Shown in pieces: positions 30,916 to 38,523 of a stretch of 38,523 nt of DNA. Position 1 is the first letter of the stretch; the number at the start of each line of letters is the position of its first letter. The stretch is from Clostridia bacterium (GTDB lineage: Bacteria > Bacillota > Clostridia > Oscillospirales > Acutalibacteraceae), in the NCBI GenBank assembly GCA_030526115.1, contig JAUNDK010000017.1, positions 1 to 38,523 of the forward strand, in the 5' to 3' direction. The translations under genes and the position numbers were made by a program. Below the pieces are notes generated by a model. The model ran no database searches. It was not told where the DNA came from and saw only the letters and a list, made by a program, of their open reading frames with translations.

Positions 30916-32695
30916 TATAAGCACCGCCTCTCAGCGTAAGGTCCATTGTGTGACGTCCGTCTTTGAATGTGTGCTTTGCTTCCTCCACCAGCATAAACGT
31001 GCATGATCTCTCGCTTGCAAGGCCCGGGTCCACCTGAACTACGATATAAGAGCCACCTCTGCAGTCGACGGCTCCGTTTACGCCTTTAGCGCTGTATTTT
31101 TTGGATGCATCCGTTTTCTTGTTTTTCCATATATCCACGTAATATTTTCTGCTGGTTTCGTCTGACCACGTGTCTCCTGTCAGGTATTCCACAAGGGTTC
31201 CATATTTCTGTTGTGCTTCCTCTGCGTTATAGACAAAGACGTTTCTTTTGCCTGTTTCCTTATCGTCATAAACGAGTTTGAGCTGAGTGCTCATCTCATC
31301 CTGGTCATCGATGCTCTTTTCCCAAGTGAAACCCGTCATTTCCGTATTGTCTACAAAACCCGAGCACAGCATTTTTATCTGGTCGATTTTGGTTTCCTTG
31401 TTGTCGTTTGTATGGGCCGTAAAAGGAACCATCTCAACCATTCTGACAATTCCGAAGTCGTCAAATATAACATATTCGCTTCCGCTTTTGTTTTCTGCTC
31501 CCGGACGGACCGTCTGATCCTGAGCATCTTTTAACCAGTCGAGGCCACTCTGCTCTGCTATGCCTAACGAGACCTTTTTGTTTGTGTCCTCTACGTCTCC
31601 GACCTTGAGTCCATTGTCTTCACATATTTTCTTCAGGATGTCGCCCAGCGTTTTATCCTTGAATATATATGTTTCTTTGTTCTTCAGGTAACGGAGCTGG
31701 TCGTAAGCCGTGATCTCCAACGTGTCGAGTGATGTTGCTTTTATGTCGAATATGTAGCCATAAAACATCTTGTTTGCGTTCCACTTAAAACTCACGGCGT
31801 TTCCGCAGTCTATGGTTAAAAGGCCATCATTGACTATTTTGAACTTGAGTGTTGCCGGCGCTCCTGCTCGAGGTCTCTGAAGGCTTATGCTGTCATAAAC
31901 CACAGGAATGAATTTGCTTTTCCCGTTGTTTATTATTATTTCAGCGCCCTCGGTTATAACCGCAGGCTTTTCAACGTCATAAGGGAGGCCGTCCTTTTTT
32001 GCTGTTCCCTCTGTGGCTTTGATGATGATTTCGGTTATTTCCTGCGAGACCTTTCCATTTGGATTTGCTCCGGGATTATATGTGAAACCACCGCTTTCCG
32101 CCGCTGTCGGTTTTGGTTTATCCGGGTTTGAGAGGACTGTGGTTGTGTCCACGGTTGCATTCGGCGAAATTGACGGAGTCTGGACTGTTGTGTCCGGAGT
32201 AACCGTGTCGGTTTTCTCCGGGTCCACATCATCCATAAACTCTGTTCCGTTTCCTCCGAGTTTTGCCGTTGTAGTGTCAATGTACTTGAACGGGTTTACT
32301 CTGGCACCGTTTTCCCTGATTTCGTAATGCAGATGAGGGCCTGACGAATTGCCGGAGTTTCCCGAGGTTCCTATTACCTGACCGCGTTTTACTTCCTGTC
32401 CCCACTGCACCTTTATTTCGGAAAGGTGCGCATAGTATGTCTGTAACGTAATCTGTATAGGACCGGACCAGAATGGTTCGTGTTCTATGATGACCAGATT
32501 GCCGTATGACTGCATATCTGTTTTTGTGTGGCCGTCCCAGTACTGAACAAACTTGACCCTTCCTCTATGGCTTGACCAGACCTTTTCATAATATGCGCCT
32601 ATATCAAGACCGCCGTGGTTGTTGCTTCCGCCGAACCTCTGAGTGAGGCTCATTGTCCTACACGGCCACCAGTAAGTGCTGTTATTGTTTGCCAT
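30908..32695 (-). CDS. Baseplate hub protein with N-terminal M23 peptidase (XkdQ-like fusion)
   Basis: A 595-residue fusion. Residues ~1-140 are a LytM/M23 zinc endopeptidase with ligands His27 and Asp31 (NHGGLDIG), His90 (YYAHLSE) and His121/His123 (SGPHLHYEIR), all intact. A Pro/Thr/Ser-rich linker (~150-215) follows. From ~250 on it is a gp27-like hub of the XkdQ/YqbQ family (VYDSISLQRPRAGAPATLKF, LEITAYDQLRYLKNKETYIF). The peptidase would cut peptidoglycan cross-bridges locally during tail penetration. PBSX XkdQ itself lacks the peptidase, and other phages carry such activity on separate or tape-measure proteins. The start follows GGAGGCAAAAC. Confidence 0.92.
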   Translation of the reverse strand: MANNNSTYWWPCRTMSLTQRFGGSNNHGGLDIGAYYEKVWSSHRGRVKFVQYWDGHTKTDMQSYGNLVIIEHEPFWSGPIQITLQTYYAHLSEIKVQWGQEVKRGQVIGTSGNSGNSSGPHLHYEIRENGARVNPFKYIDTTTAKLGGNGTEFMDDVDPEKTDTVTPDTTVQTPSISPNATVDTTTVLSNPDKPKPTAAESGGFTYNPGANPNGKVSQEITEIIIKATEGTAKKDGLPYDVEKPAVITEGAEIIINNGKSKFIPVVYDSISLQRPRAGAPATLKFKIVNDGLLTIDCGNAVSFKWNANKMFYGYIFDIKATSLDTLEITAYDQLRYLKNKETYIFKDKTLGDILKKICEDNGLKVGDVEDTNKKVSLGIAEQSGLDWLKDAQDQTVRPGAENKSGSEYVIFDDFGIVRMVEMVPFTAHTNDNKETKIDQIKMLCSGFVDNTEMTGFTWEKSIDDQDEMSTQLKLVYDDKETGKRNVFVYNAEEAQQKYGTLVEYLTGDTWSDETSRKYYVDIWKNKKTDASKKYSAKGVNGAVDCRGGSYIVVQVDPGLASERSCTFMLVEEAKHTFKDGRHTMDLTLRGGAYNV

Positions 32696-32707
32696 GTTTT
32701 GCCTCCG

Positions 32708-33610
32708 CTATATCTTGGCGCCCATCAGGTCTAAAGGAATTTTTAAATCGGTTCCCTTGACCAGATAAGTGTAGTCTTTCCACCACTTATTTTTATAGCA
32801 GTTTGCGTTGTTTATATGCAACAGCGATATATATTCTGGTCTTGCATGGAGTTCGAGTATTTTCTTTTCTCCGTACTTCTTTTTTATTTTCGCTTCGTCT
32901 ACTGTTTTGAACTCATCCATCTTGTATTTGTCATACTTTGCCCGGAGCTTTTTTATTATCAGCGTTTTGTTTGCCGAGAATATTTTCTTGGCGGCTTCCT
33001 CTGTTGTCATCTTGCTCAGATTGTACTTCTTCGCTAAAGTCAGAAGGATTCTGCCTCCGTTGGATGTATTCTGTTTCACTGTATAGTAGTCGATTATCTC
33101 TGTTGTGAAGATGTTTCTCTGTACTTCGATTTTATACTGGTTTCCGTTTGTGAATGTGAGCTTTTTGGTTGCTTTGTCATCGTACCTTTTAAAGCTCATT
33201 GAAACTCTGAAGTCTCCGTTTTCTGTTGCTTCCTCTTCAATGTCCATCTGGTCAATTATTACGGTAAGGAACATGGGGGCGGTCTTTGCGACCTTCCCCA
33301 CTTCTCTTACTATATACAGACGGCAGGGCCTCTTATTTTCCATGAGCGCCTGCCATCTTGAAATGAACCATGACGGATCCTTGAATGATTTACTGGTTGT
33401 GTATTTGTTTGTGGTATAGTTTGCAAAGTGATATTTGCGAACCGGAAGCAAAATATCAAAGCTGATTTCTGATAGGTCCGGGCCCTTCAGGTTTGTGTAT
33501 ATCTCGTTGTTTACCAACTCGATTGTCTGGGTTCTGTTTTTCATCCTTGTGGATATTTTATCCGGAGGAACCGGGACCAGTATTGTGTCAATATATACTT
33601 TATACGCCAT
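32708..33610 (-). CDS. Tail/baseplate assembly protein, XkdP-like
   Basis: A 300-residue protein with the XkdP N-terminal domain (MAYKVYIDTILVPVPPDKIS, IELVNNEIYTNLKGPDLSEISFD, MSFKRYDDKATKK). The family usually ends with a LysM module; here the C-terminus (NNANCYKNKWWKDYTYLVKG, TDLKIPL) is a degenerate or LysM-like end, and the middle is very lysine-rich with NGGRILLTLAKKYN. It probably links the tail tube tip to the hub. It lies 2 nt after the tape measure gene. Confidence 0.83.
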   Translation of the reverse strand: MAYKVYIDTILVPVPPDKISTRMKNRTQTIELVNNEIYTNLKGPDLSEISFDILLPVRKYHFANYTTNKYTTSKSFKDPSWFISRWQALMENKRPCRLYIVREVGKVAKTAPMFLTVIIDQMDIEEEATENGDFRVSMSFKRYDDKATKKLTFTNGNQYKIEVQRNIFTTEIIDYYTVKQNTSNGGRILLTLAKKYNLSKMTTEEAAKKIFSANKTLIIKKLRAKYDKYKMDEFKTVDEAKIKKKYGEKKILELHARPEYISLLHINNANCYKNKWWKDYTYLVKGTDLKIPLDLMGAKI

Positions 33611-33612
33611 TT

Positions 33613-35466
33613 TTAACCTGCCCTGCTCTTTTCCATTGCTTCCTGGAGCTTTTGGCTGAACTCATTGAACACGCTGTCAGCATCTGTTGTAGATGTGACG
33701 TTTGCGTTGGAGGTGAAATTGACAACGATTTCAGCGGTTGTGTATTTGTCGATGTGGTCCTGCTCTGCAAGTTCGCGGAGCCACTTTGTATCGTTTGAAA
33801 TCTGCGCTGTATTTGATGCAATGCTTGCGGTGTTGTCGCTTATGTCACCCACGCTGGTTCCTTCAATGCCTGACCAGTCAACATCCTGATATACTTCTTT
33901 GGCTTTATCAGGATCTACCATATCGCCAAAGCTCATAGCATCTTCAAGAATGCCTTCAATGTTGTTCCCGAAGTTTTCACCAATCTTATATCCGCTGTCA
34001 TATGCATCTGAATAGCTGCTTCTTTCAAGATACATATCACTTGCTTTCCACTTCTTTACAACTTCCTCTTCCGGGTATGCCGCCTCTACCTGAGCTTCTA
34101 CCTTTGCTCTGAAGTTTTCAATACCTGCAGCCCAGTTTGTTCCGAATAATCCATCAATAATTGATGCCACACCCTGAACAACCTGAAGTGCACAATCAGC
34201 AAGGCTCCATAACAGATTCATTGCCGCCGCCACAGGATCGTTCAGGAAGTTTGCAAAGAAGTTTCCGAATGCCGCAAAAAGGTTCTGGATTGTGACTATT
34301 TTTGTTACAAAGTAGTTATATAATCCTACAAAAAGATTTTTGATAAATGCTACCGCTGTATTGATTGCACCTACAATTACACCCATAGCAGAAATGTTTG
34401 TATCTTTTAGATGGTTAATAACCTTTACTACGGTGACTATTATTCCAATTATTGCAATAATACCCACAATTATCCATGTAATAGGATTCGCCGCCAAAGA
34501 AGCGTTTAAAGCCCATTGAGCTATCTTCCATGCTGTAACAACGGCGACTACAGCTGCTATTGCCTTAACAACAATACCTAATACAGGTGCAAGTTTGTCC
34601 CAGTTATTAGTCACAACCTGCAATACATTATTGACACTCTGAAGAGCAGTTTCCAAGATGGGAATAACACTTGAAGCAATGGTGCCCATAAACTGTGTAA
34701 AGTTCTCCGATAGCAGCTTCGTCTGGTTTGCGTAGCTGTCTTGTGTGCTTGCAAAATCTCCCTGGGCATCCGCAGTAGCTTCCATGAGATAGTTGTATCT
34801 TAATGCAGTCTGTTGTGCCTGGCTCATCGCATTGTATGAAGTTTCAATACCTTTTGATAAAGCATACGATTCCAAATTTGCAACTGACATATTAATACCC
34901 AGCTGTTTTAATGGCTCTGTTTCACCTGATATACCTGCTCGAAGTTTATTAAAAGCATCTTCAGATGATAAGTTATGGAATGAAGCTAAATCACCGGAAA
35001 GAGCTGTAATACTCTTTGACATGGTTTCAACCGCATCGCCTGACAAACCACTGGATTTGAGCATAGCACCCATTGTACCGACATATCTTTTTGCACTTAC
35101 TTCATTAAGGCCGTAAGCACTTAAAGCTGTCTGAGCCCATGAGTTTATGGCTTCTTCACTGTCTTCAAATGTTTTGCTTACAACATTCTGAACCTCAGAT
35201 AAATCGCTGGCATAGTCTATGCCCATCTTGAATACTTCAAAGGCTTTCTGAATGGAGAAAATACTGGCGGCGGTTTTTACAAGATTGCCGGCAAATTCTC
35301 CGATTCCTTTGCTCACACTATTAACAGAATCAGAGAAATCGTTAATTCCGTCAGCGGTTTTACTCATTCCGCTAAGAAGGCTTTTAAATCCGTTATTTAT
35401 TTTTGATAACGTTCCGCTCATCTTGTCATTGAGCTTAATTGTGGAGCTTAATGTTGCCGTGTCCAC
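33613..35466 (-). CDS. Tail tape measure protein
   Basis: A 617-residue protein setting tail length. The N-terminal helical region and TMP core (LSEVQNVVSKTFEDSEEAIN, FHNLSSEDAFNKLRAGISGE) are recognisable. Central hydrophobic segments (IAAVVAVVTAWKIAQWALNA and ITWIIVGIIAIIGIIVTVV) are typical of TMP membrane-insertion regions. It is short for the class, implying a relatively short tail. The start is GTG at 35466 with AAAGGAGG close in front. It begins 10 nt after the frameshift extension of the chaperone gene ends, the standard position. Confidence 0.93.
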   Translation of the reverse strand: MDTATLSSTIKLNDKMSGTLSKINNGFKSLLSGMSKTADGINDFSDSVNSVSKGIGEFAGNLVKTAASIFSIQKAFEVFKMGIDYASDLSEVQNVVSKTFEDSEEAINSWAQTALSAYGLNEVSAKRYVGTMGAMLKSSGLSGDAVETMSKSITALSGDLASFHNLSSEDAFNKLRAGISGETEPLKQLGINMSVANLESYALSKGIETSYNAMSQAQQTALRYNYLMEATADAQGDFASTQDSYANQTKLLSENFTQFMGTIASSVIPILETALQSVNNVLQVVTNNWDKLAPVLGIVVKAIAAVVAVVTAWKIAQWALNASLAANPITWIIVGIIAIIGIIVTVVKVINHLKDTNISAMGVIVGAINTAVAFIKNLFVGLYNYFVTKIVTIQNLFAAFGNFFANFLNDPVAAAMNLLWSLADCALQVVQGVASIIDGLFGTNWAAGIENFRAKVEAQVEAAYPEEEVVKKWKASDMYLERSSYSDAYDSGYKIGENFGNNIEGILEDAMSFGDMVDPDKAKEVYQDVDWSGIEGTSVGDISDNTASIASNTAQISNDTKWLRELAEQDHIDKYTTAEIVVNFTSNANVTSTTDADSVFNEFSQKLQEAMEKSRAG

Positions 35467-35476
35467 CTCCTCCTTT

Positions 35477-36081
35477 CTACCTTCGAGATTTTCTGTCTAT
35501 TTCTTTCCGGGCTTCTTCGTCTGCTTCATGCTTACAGATAATTGCAGCCCAGATAAAAGCTTTTTCTTTTCTGTCTAAAGCTAAATACTGTGATGGTAAA
35601 ATATGAAGCTGATGGAGGCAAAAATAGGCGACTCGAGCATCGTCATCTTCGCCTCCTTCGATTAGTTTTTTGCTTCTTCTATTTCTTCATCAAAGCCCTT
35701 AAATCCACAGATTTTCTGAACGAAAGCAGCCAAGTCTGCATATTCGCCTGCATTATCGACAAGCTCGTATAAAAGAGCTCGAGCGTTGGTCACATCATAA
35801 GATTTCATGAGTTCCGCATCATATAAGTCAGGATATACAGTACAGCTTACAATCATCTCTGATGTAAGCATGTTCATATCAACTTTCGCTGATGCGCCAT
35901 TCTTGCCAATAGACTGCTTTGTGCAATCATCCTTAAGCTGTTCAAACTCTGCGGATGTAATCGGTCTGAACTTCCACTTCATTGGATTTCCGTTCTCATC
36001 CACAATGCTCTTTGTGGCAACATACTCTACCACGGTTCTCTCTTTTTTGTTAGATTTCATAAATGCTGCAAACTGTGACAT
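35477..36081 (-). CDS. Tail assembly chaperone, -1 frameshift product (G-T)
   Basis: Predicted 201-residue fusion: 139 codons of the chaperone gene then, by -1 slippage at 35665-35671, 62 more codons ending at TAG 35477-35479. The extension (LIEGGEDDDARVAYFCLHQL, HILPSQYLALDRKEKAFIWA, AIICKHEADEEARKEI) has no start codon of its own that would make sense, yet is clearly coding-like and fills the gap to the tape measure gene. This is the conserved gpG/gpGT arrangement of long-tailed phages, where the minor long form is needed for tail assembly. Confidence 0.85.
35662..36081 (-). CDS. Phage tail assembly chaperone (XkdN-like, short form)
   Basis: A 139-residue protein between tube and tape measure genes, the usual chaperone position (gpG). 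It starts MSQFAAFMKSNKKERTVVEY and contains KWKFRPITSAEFEQLKDDC and a helical acidic C-terminus ending EEAKN. It binds the tape measure protein and recruits tube monomers during tail assembly. AGGAGG precedes its ATG. The gene ends at a slippery heptamer that yields the longer form. Confidence 0.9.
   Translation of the reverse strand: MSQFAAFMKSNKKERTVVEYVATKSIVDENGNPMKWKFRPITSAEFEQLKDDCTKQSIGKNGASAKVDMNMLTSEMIVSCTVYPDLYDAELMKSYDVTNARALLYELVDNAGEYADLAAFVQKICGFKGFDEEIEEAKN
35665..35671 (-). promoter_or_regulatory. Programmed -1 ribosomal frameshift site A AAA AAC
   Basis: The chaperone zero frame ends GCA AAA AAC TAA. The heptamer A AAA AAC is a canonical -1 slippery sequence. Eight nucleotides downstream the minus strand has GGAGGC pairing with GCCTCC (35651-35656 with 35614-35619) or, alternatively, GGCGA with TCGCC (35649-35653 with 35627-35631). 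A Shine-Dalgarno-like CGAAGGAGG immediately follows the stop. Confidence 0.88.
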
Positions 36082-36116
36082 TTTTCGTTCCTCCTATATG
36101 TGGTTTGCTATATTTT

Positions 36117-36587
36117 TCAGTTAAGCTTCTTTGCTACGTCTTTAACTTCCTTAAAGCTCTTTAGAATTTCGTAATCGTCGAATGTACCGGAGAAGTCCTC
36201 TGTTAATTCATTGCTTTCTGCATCAAGCAGCGCGAGTAAAAGTTCACTTGGAATACAGTTGTAAAACTTGATTTTCTGACCTTTGACATCAGATGTTGCC
36301 TCATCGTTCTCAACAATAATGTTGACATCAGGAAAGTTCCCTGTTTTCTTATACTCGGTGATGGCCGCTCTTAACTGTGGCATATTATATTCGATTGTTG
36401 CACTGTAATCACCGGAAATCATGCCGGCTTTATGCTTAACGATATTACTGCCACATATTTTAATCTCGCTGGAATCAATAGATAATTTTGCTTCAAACTT
36501 CTTGAGATTTCCCAGCTCATAAAGCTTCTTGTTAATCTCAAGTGTGACAATTCCGGAATGACCGCTGATTGCATTCTTTGCTTTCAT
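36117..36587 (-). CDS. Phage tail tube protein (XkdM-like)
   Basis: A 156-residue protein of the XkdM (DUF2001) tail tube family. Recognised blocks are SGHSGIVTLEINKKLYELGN, LKKFEAKLSIDSSEIKICGS and GMISGDYSATIEYNMP. It polymerises into the inner tube of the contractile tail. It follows the sheath gene by 18 nt, with GGAGGG ahead of its start. Confidence 0.92.
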   Translation of the reverse strand: MKAKNAISGHSGIVTLEINKKLYELGNLKKFEAKLSIDSSEIKICGSNIVKHKAGMISGDYSATIEYNMPQLRAAITEYKKTGNFPDVNIIVENDEATSDVKGQKIKFYNCIPSELLLALLDAESNELTEDFSGTFDDYEILKSFKEVKDVAKKLN

Positions 36588-36605
36588 TGATTGTACCCTC
36601 CCTCA

Positions 36606-37940
36606 TTAAGAAATTGATAATACGATGTAAACCTGTTCGATTGAGCCAAAGATTTTTACAGGAATTTCAACTGTAACACTGTTTTCTTTAGCCTCTTCAA
36701 CAACGATATCTGTAACATCAATAGGCTCAATAGCTTCATCTGTTACAAGCTCGTTTAAAACATCATAAATAGAAACCTTGAGGAGGTCTCTTCCGGAAGG
36801 TGAGTTCTTAACCTTGCCGTAAATGAATCTGGCAAACACAGCAGAAACATCATCGGAAATCTTATCGATAATTCTTATTGTGGAATTATTTCTGAATACA
36901 CTTCCTTTTGCTTCTGTATATGTCTTAAGAGTGTTGATATCTTTAAGAACACAGATTTCACCATTTACCTCATGCAGCACAAACTCACCATTTGCGAGCT
37001 TACCTTCAAGCTCTGTCTGAGTATAGTCTGTATCAATATTGTATTCACCTGAATAAACGGTGCCGTTGAGGTCACTTCCTGCCTTTGTTCCGGCTTCCTG
37101 TCCACCGACCCAATATACAAGTTCATAACCATCAGCATCTTTTGCTGTGTTTGCAACAGAAATTGCAGCTTCAGAATCAGCAGAGTTATAATTATATACA
37201 ACAACCTGTGTGTTATAACCACGATCCTCTCTCATTCTTTTTGCAAAATTGATAAGTGCCGCCTTTGTTGCATTTTCTGATGTTGGAGCAATGATAATAT
37301 TGCAGTGATGTTTCTGGAGCTTCTCTGTAAATGCAGTTACATCATCAATTGATGCTGTGCCGTCTGTGCCATCAGTAAAAGAAGAACCTGCGTCTTCTTC
37401 GAGTGTCCATCCGGATTTCTCCCATGTGATAAAATCATTATCAACAAGATCATCAACATCATCGGCCATCTGTGAAAATACTTTACGTCCATCCATAAAA
37501 GCATTTACTGTATAGTTTTTATCTGAATCGTCAAGATTTGCTACAACAGCTAACTTGAGGTCGTTGCCTCTTGTGCCTGAATACTTTGCGTGAGCAACTG
37601 TAACTGTAGATTCTCCAACAGTCTTTTCGAGCTTTGCTTTTTCTCCGCCGCTGTTTGCTCTATAGAAAAGAATTGTATCAGCTCCGGCAAACATCTCTCT
37701 GATCGGGCGCATCTCATCGGAATTATATGGGAATCCAAAAATCTTATAGGTTTCATTGTCCTTAAGATTGTATTTATCTACCTTTACAATCTCATCCTCA
37801 GGGCCCCAGTTCCAATTCATAGGAACCGCAACAACTCCACGTTCAGAATTTGAGCTTGGAAGGCCTGTGGTTACAGCATTGATATATACGCCAGGGAGAA
37901 CCTTATCTGTTTTTGTGAATGTTCCGCCGCCAAGTGCCAT
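36606..37940 (-). CDS. Phage tail sheath protein (XkdK-like)
   Basis: A 444-residue contractile sheath protein. The N-terminus MALGGGTFTKTDKVLPGVYI followed by NAVTTGLPSSNSERGVVAVP and MNWNWGPEDEI is the XkdK pattern. C-terminal sheath-fold features FRNNSTIRIIDKISDDVSAV, FARFIYGKVKNSP and the final beta-strand VTVEIPVKIFGSIEQVYI are present. This gene defines the phage as myovirus-like. The ribosome-binding site is GAAAGGAAAG. Confidence 0.95.
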   Translation of the reverse strand: MALGGGTFTKTDKVLPGVYINAVTTGLPSSNSERGVVAVPMNWNWGPEDEIVKVDKYNLKDNETYKIFGFPYNSDEMRPIREMFAGADTILFYRANSGGEKAKLEKTVGESTVTVAHAKYSGTRGNDLKLAVVANLDDSDKNYTVNAFMDGRKVFSQMADDVDDLVDNDFITWEKSGWTLEEDAGSSFTDGTDGTASIDDVTAFTEKLQKHHCNIIIAPTSENATKAALINFAKRMREDRGYNTQVVVYNYNSADSEAAISVANTAKDADGYELVYWVGGQEAGTKAGSDLNGTVYSGEYNIDTDYTQTELEGKLANGEFVLHEVNGEICVLKDINTLKTYTEAKGSVFRNNSTIRIIDKISDDVSAVFARFIYGKVKNSPSGRDLLKVSIYDVLNELVTDEAIEPIDVTDIVVEEAKENSVTVEIPVKIFGSIEQVYIVLSIS

Positions 37941-38102
37941 TTATATCACTTTCCTTTCGTTATAGATTGAAATAGTTTTCTCGACTTCCTTAACTGTGTA
38001 CATCTTGTTTTCATCAAGTATATACACAAGGAAATCTTTGTATCTTGAGAAACGATTGCTGTTTATAATCGCTTCTTTTGTATATTTTAATGTCTTTGCC
38101 AT
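37941..38102 (-). CDS. Small phage protein upstream of sheath gene
   Basis: An ORF of 53 codons, MAKTLKYTKEAIINSNRFSR then YKDFLVYILDENKMYTVKEV and EKTISIYNERKVI. Its stop abuts the sheath ATG (TAAATG) and AAGGAT precedes its start. Short proteins with the FTKEQILKS..F...D.L..LL.DDK.YT..EVE pattern are common directly before the sheath gene in Clostridial PBSX-like prophages. Function unknown, possibly a tail completion accessory factor. Confidence 0.8.
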   Translation of the reverse strand: MAKTLKYTKEAIINSNRFSRYKDFLVYILDENKMYTVKEVEKTISIYNERKVI

Positions 38103-38136
38103 TACTTATCCTTCTGTCCTGATTACAAGGTCCTCT

Positions 38137-38523
38137 TTAGTGTACTTTGCCATTAATGTCGGCATCTATTATCAACTTCGCATCTTCTATCAATGGCACA
38201 TCGTCCTCATCTATACATATTGTATAGTAAGTAGAAGTCATAACCAGAACATCGTTGGAAACAACTCCGTCAATGTTAAAACCATGCAATTTGAAATCTC
38301 CAAGATTTATAAGGTCAAGGAATTTCACGAAGTCCATGTTCACTTCGTTCCGCTGGTCAACATCATCAGTGTGAAATCTTGTTTCAATCAAATGGCGATA
38401 TCCTGTCTGATTACTTGCCCTTGGTTCGCATGCAGTTGATATATGTCGAATAAAAAAGCAGGGCTCAACAACACCCTGCATATCTTTATCCTTGTAAATT
38501 TTATATTTATCACCATATAAGCT
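38137..38523 (-). CDS. Tail terminator-like protein (DUF6838), 5' end outside the window
   Basis: The open frame continues to the right edge without start; 128 residues are visible, beginning SLYGDKYKIYKDKDMQGVVE and followed by PCFFIRHISTACE. The EPCFFI motif, TGYRHLIETRFHTDD and the C-terminal MTSTYYTICIDED fit the phage DUF6838/tail completion family located between head-neck and sheath genes. It probably caps the tail tube and joins it to the neck. An internal ATG at 38481 is not the true start because coding continues upstream. Confidence 0.75.
   Translation of the reverse strand, partial: SLYGDKYKIYKDKDMQGVVEPCFFIRHISTACEPRASNQTGYRHLIETRFHTDDVDQRNEVNMDFVKFLDLINLGDFKLHGFNIDGVVSNDVLVMTSTYYTICIDEDDVPLIEDAKLIIDADINGKVH

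Larger units (their letters stand above)
24035..38523. mobile_element. Prophage, left portion (contractile-tail, PBSX-like)
   Basis: From the tmRNA-like repeat to the right edge every recognised gene is phage-type: excisionase-like HTH, endolysin, holin, tail fibres, baseplate (XkdT/J family), hub, tape measure, frameshifted chaperone, tube and sheath. Gene order matches the PBSX/XkdI-XkdU block of Firmicute myophages, transcribed right to left. Head, packaging, integrase and repressor genes are not in the window, so whether it is an intact phage or a tailocin cannot be decided. The right boundary, where an intact ssrA would be expected, is outside. Confidence 0.92.

Noticed and set aside
1-38523. 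CRISPR array, insertion sequence or transposase
   Set aside because: No regularly spaced 25-40-bp repeats, no transposase motifs and no IS-type terminal repeats were seen.
24035-38523. Anti-phage defence island or novel enzyme system inside the prophage
   Set aside because: Apart from the small toxin-like locus and the mini-protein, every gene fits the tail and lysis blocks of a PBSX-like phage; no nuclease, reverse transcriptase or NTPase module is present.

Overview
The window looks like a Firmicute of the class Clostridia (a gut or rumen Lachnospiraceae/Oscillospiraceae type is my best guess; I do not claim a species). The grounds are strong Shine-Dalgarno sequences, TTGACA/TATAAT promoters, a T-box in front of tyrS, a recN-argR-nadK-tlyA-dxs cluster, a purine operon with separate AICAR transformylase and archaeal-type IMP cyclohydrolase, a cytoplasmic GH120 xylosidase-type enzyme, and a PBSX-like contractile-tail prophage.

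Region 1 (1-2.8 kb, minus strand): a ferredoxin-tailed aldo/keto reductase, then tyrS behind a complete tyrosine T-box leader (UAC specifier, T-box motif, terminator). Region 2 (2.8-12.9 kb, minus): one tightly packed nine-gene operon, in transcription order yfmF-yfmH (M16 peptidase pair), lgt, folD, dxs, tlyA, nadK, argR, recN; several genes overlap by ATGA or are 1-12 nt apart. Region 3 (13.0-18.65 kb, minus): a purine operon, purE - M29 aminopeptidase - purM - purN - purO-type IMP cyclohydrolase - AICAR transformylase. It is preceded by a consensus promoter, a 21-codon leader ORF with a strong ribosome-binding site, and an intrinsic terminator directly before purE, which together form a probable attenuator. 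Region 4 (18.7-23.1 kb): a glyoxalase-like gene, a divergent GH120 gene (the only large plus-strand gene) and a convergent GH13 alpha-amylase-family gene. Region 5 (23.1-23.9 kb): two AT-rich small genes of unknown function behind a pseudogene carrying two in-frame TAA codons.

Region 6 (about 24.0 kb to the right edge) is the left part of a prophage. It begins at two tandem copies of an 18-bp sequence that reads on the minus strand as the 3' end of tmRNA (or a tRNA) including CCA, followed by a terminator; this is the probable attachment site. Going right from the boundary there are an excisionase-like small HTH gene, a small membrane peptide, a probable type I toxin-antitoxin module (43-aa membrane peptide on the minus strand, convergent antisense RNA on the plus strand), an amidase endolysin, a stand-alone glycyl-radical-like NrdD C-terminal mini-protein, an r1t-type holin, tail fibres, and the baseplate and tail genes. 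The tail genes run from sheath and tube through a -1 frameshifted tail assembly chaperone, tape measure, XkdP-like, M23-hub fusion and XkdR/S/T/U-like proteins. All structural genes lie on the minus strand, so the late operon is transcribed right to left. The capsid, packaging, integrase and control genes must lie beyond the right edge.

The least expected observations are the convergent type I toxin-antitoxin locus (24.48-24.75 kb), the leader-ORF attenuator of the purine operon (18.47-18.65 kb), the tandem tmRNA-like att repeats, the -1 frameshift site at 35665-35671, the phage glycyl-radical-like mini-protein, and the doubly stopped pseudogene.
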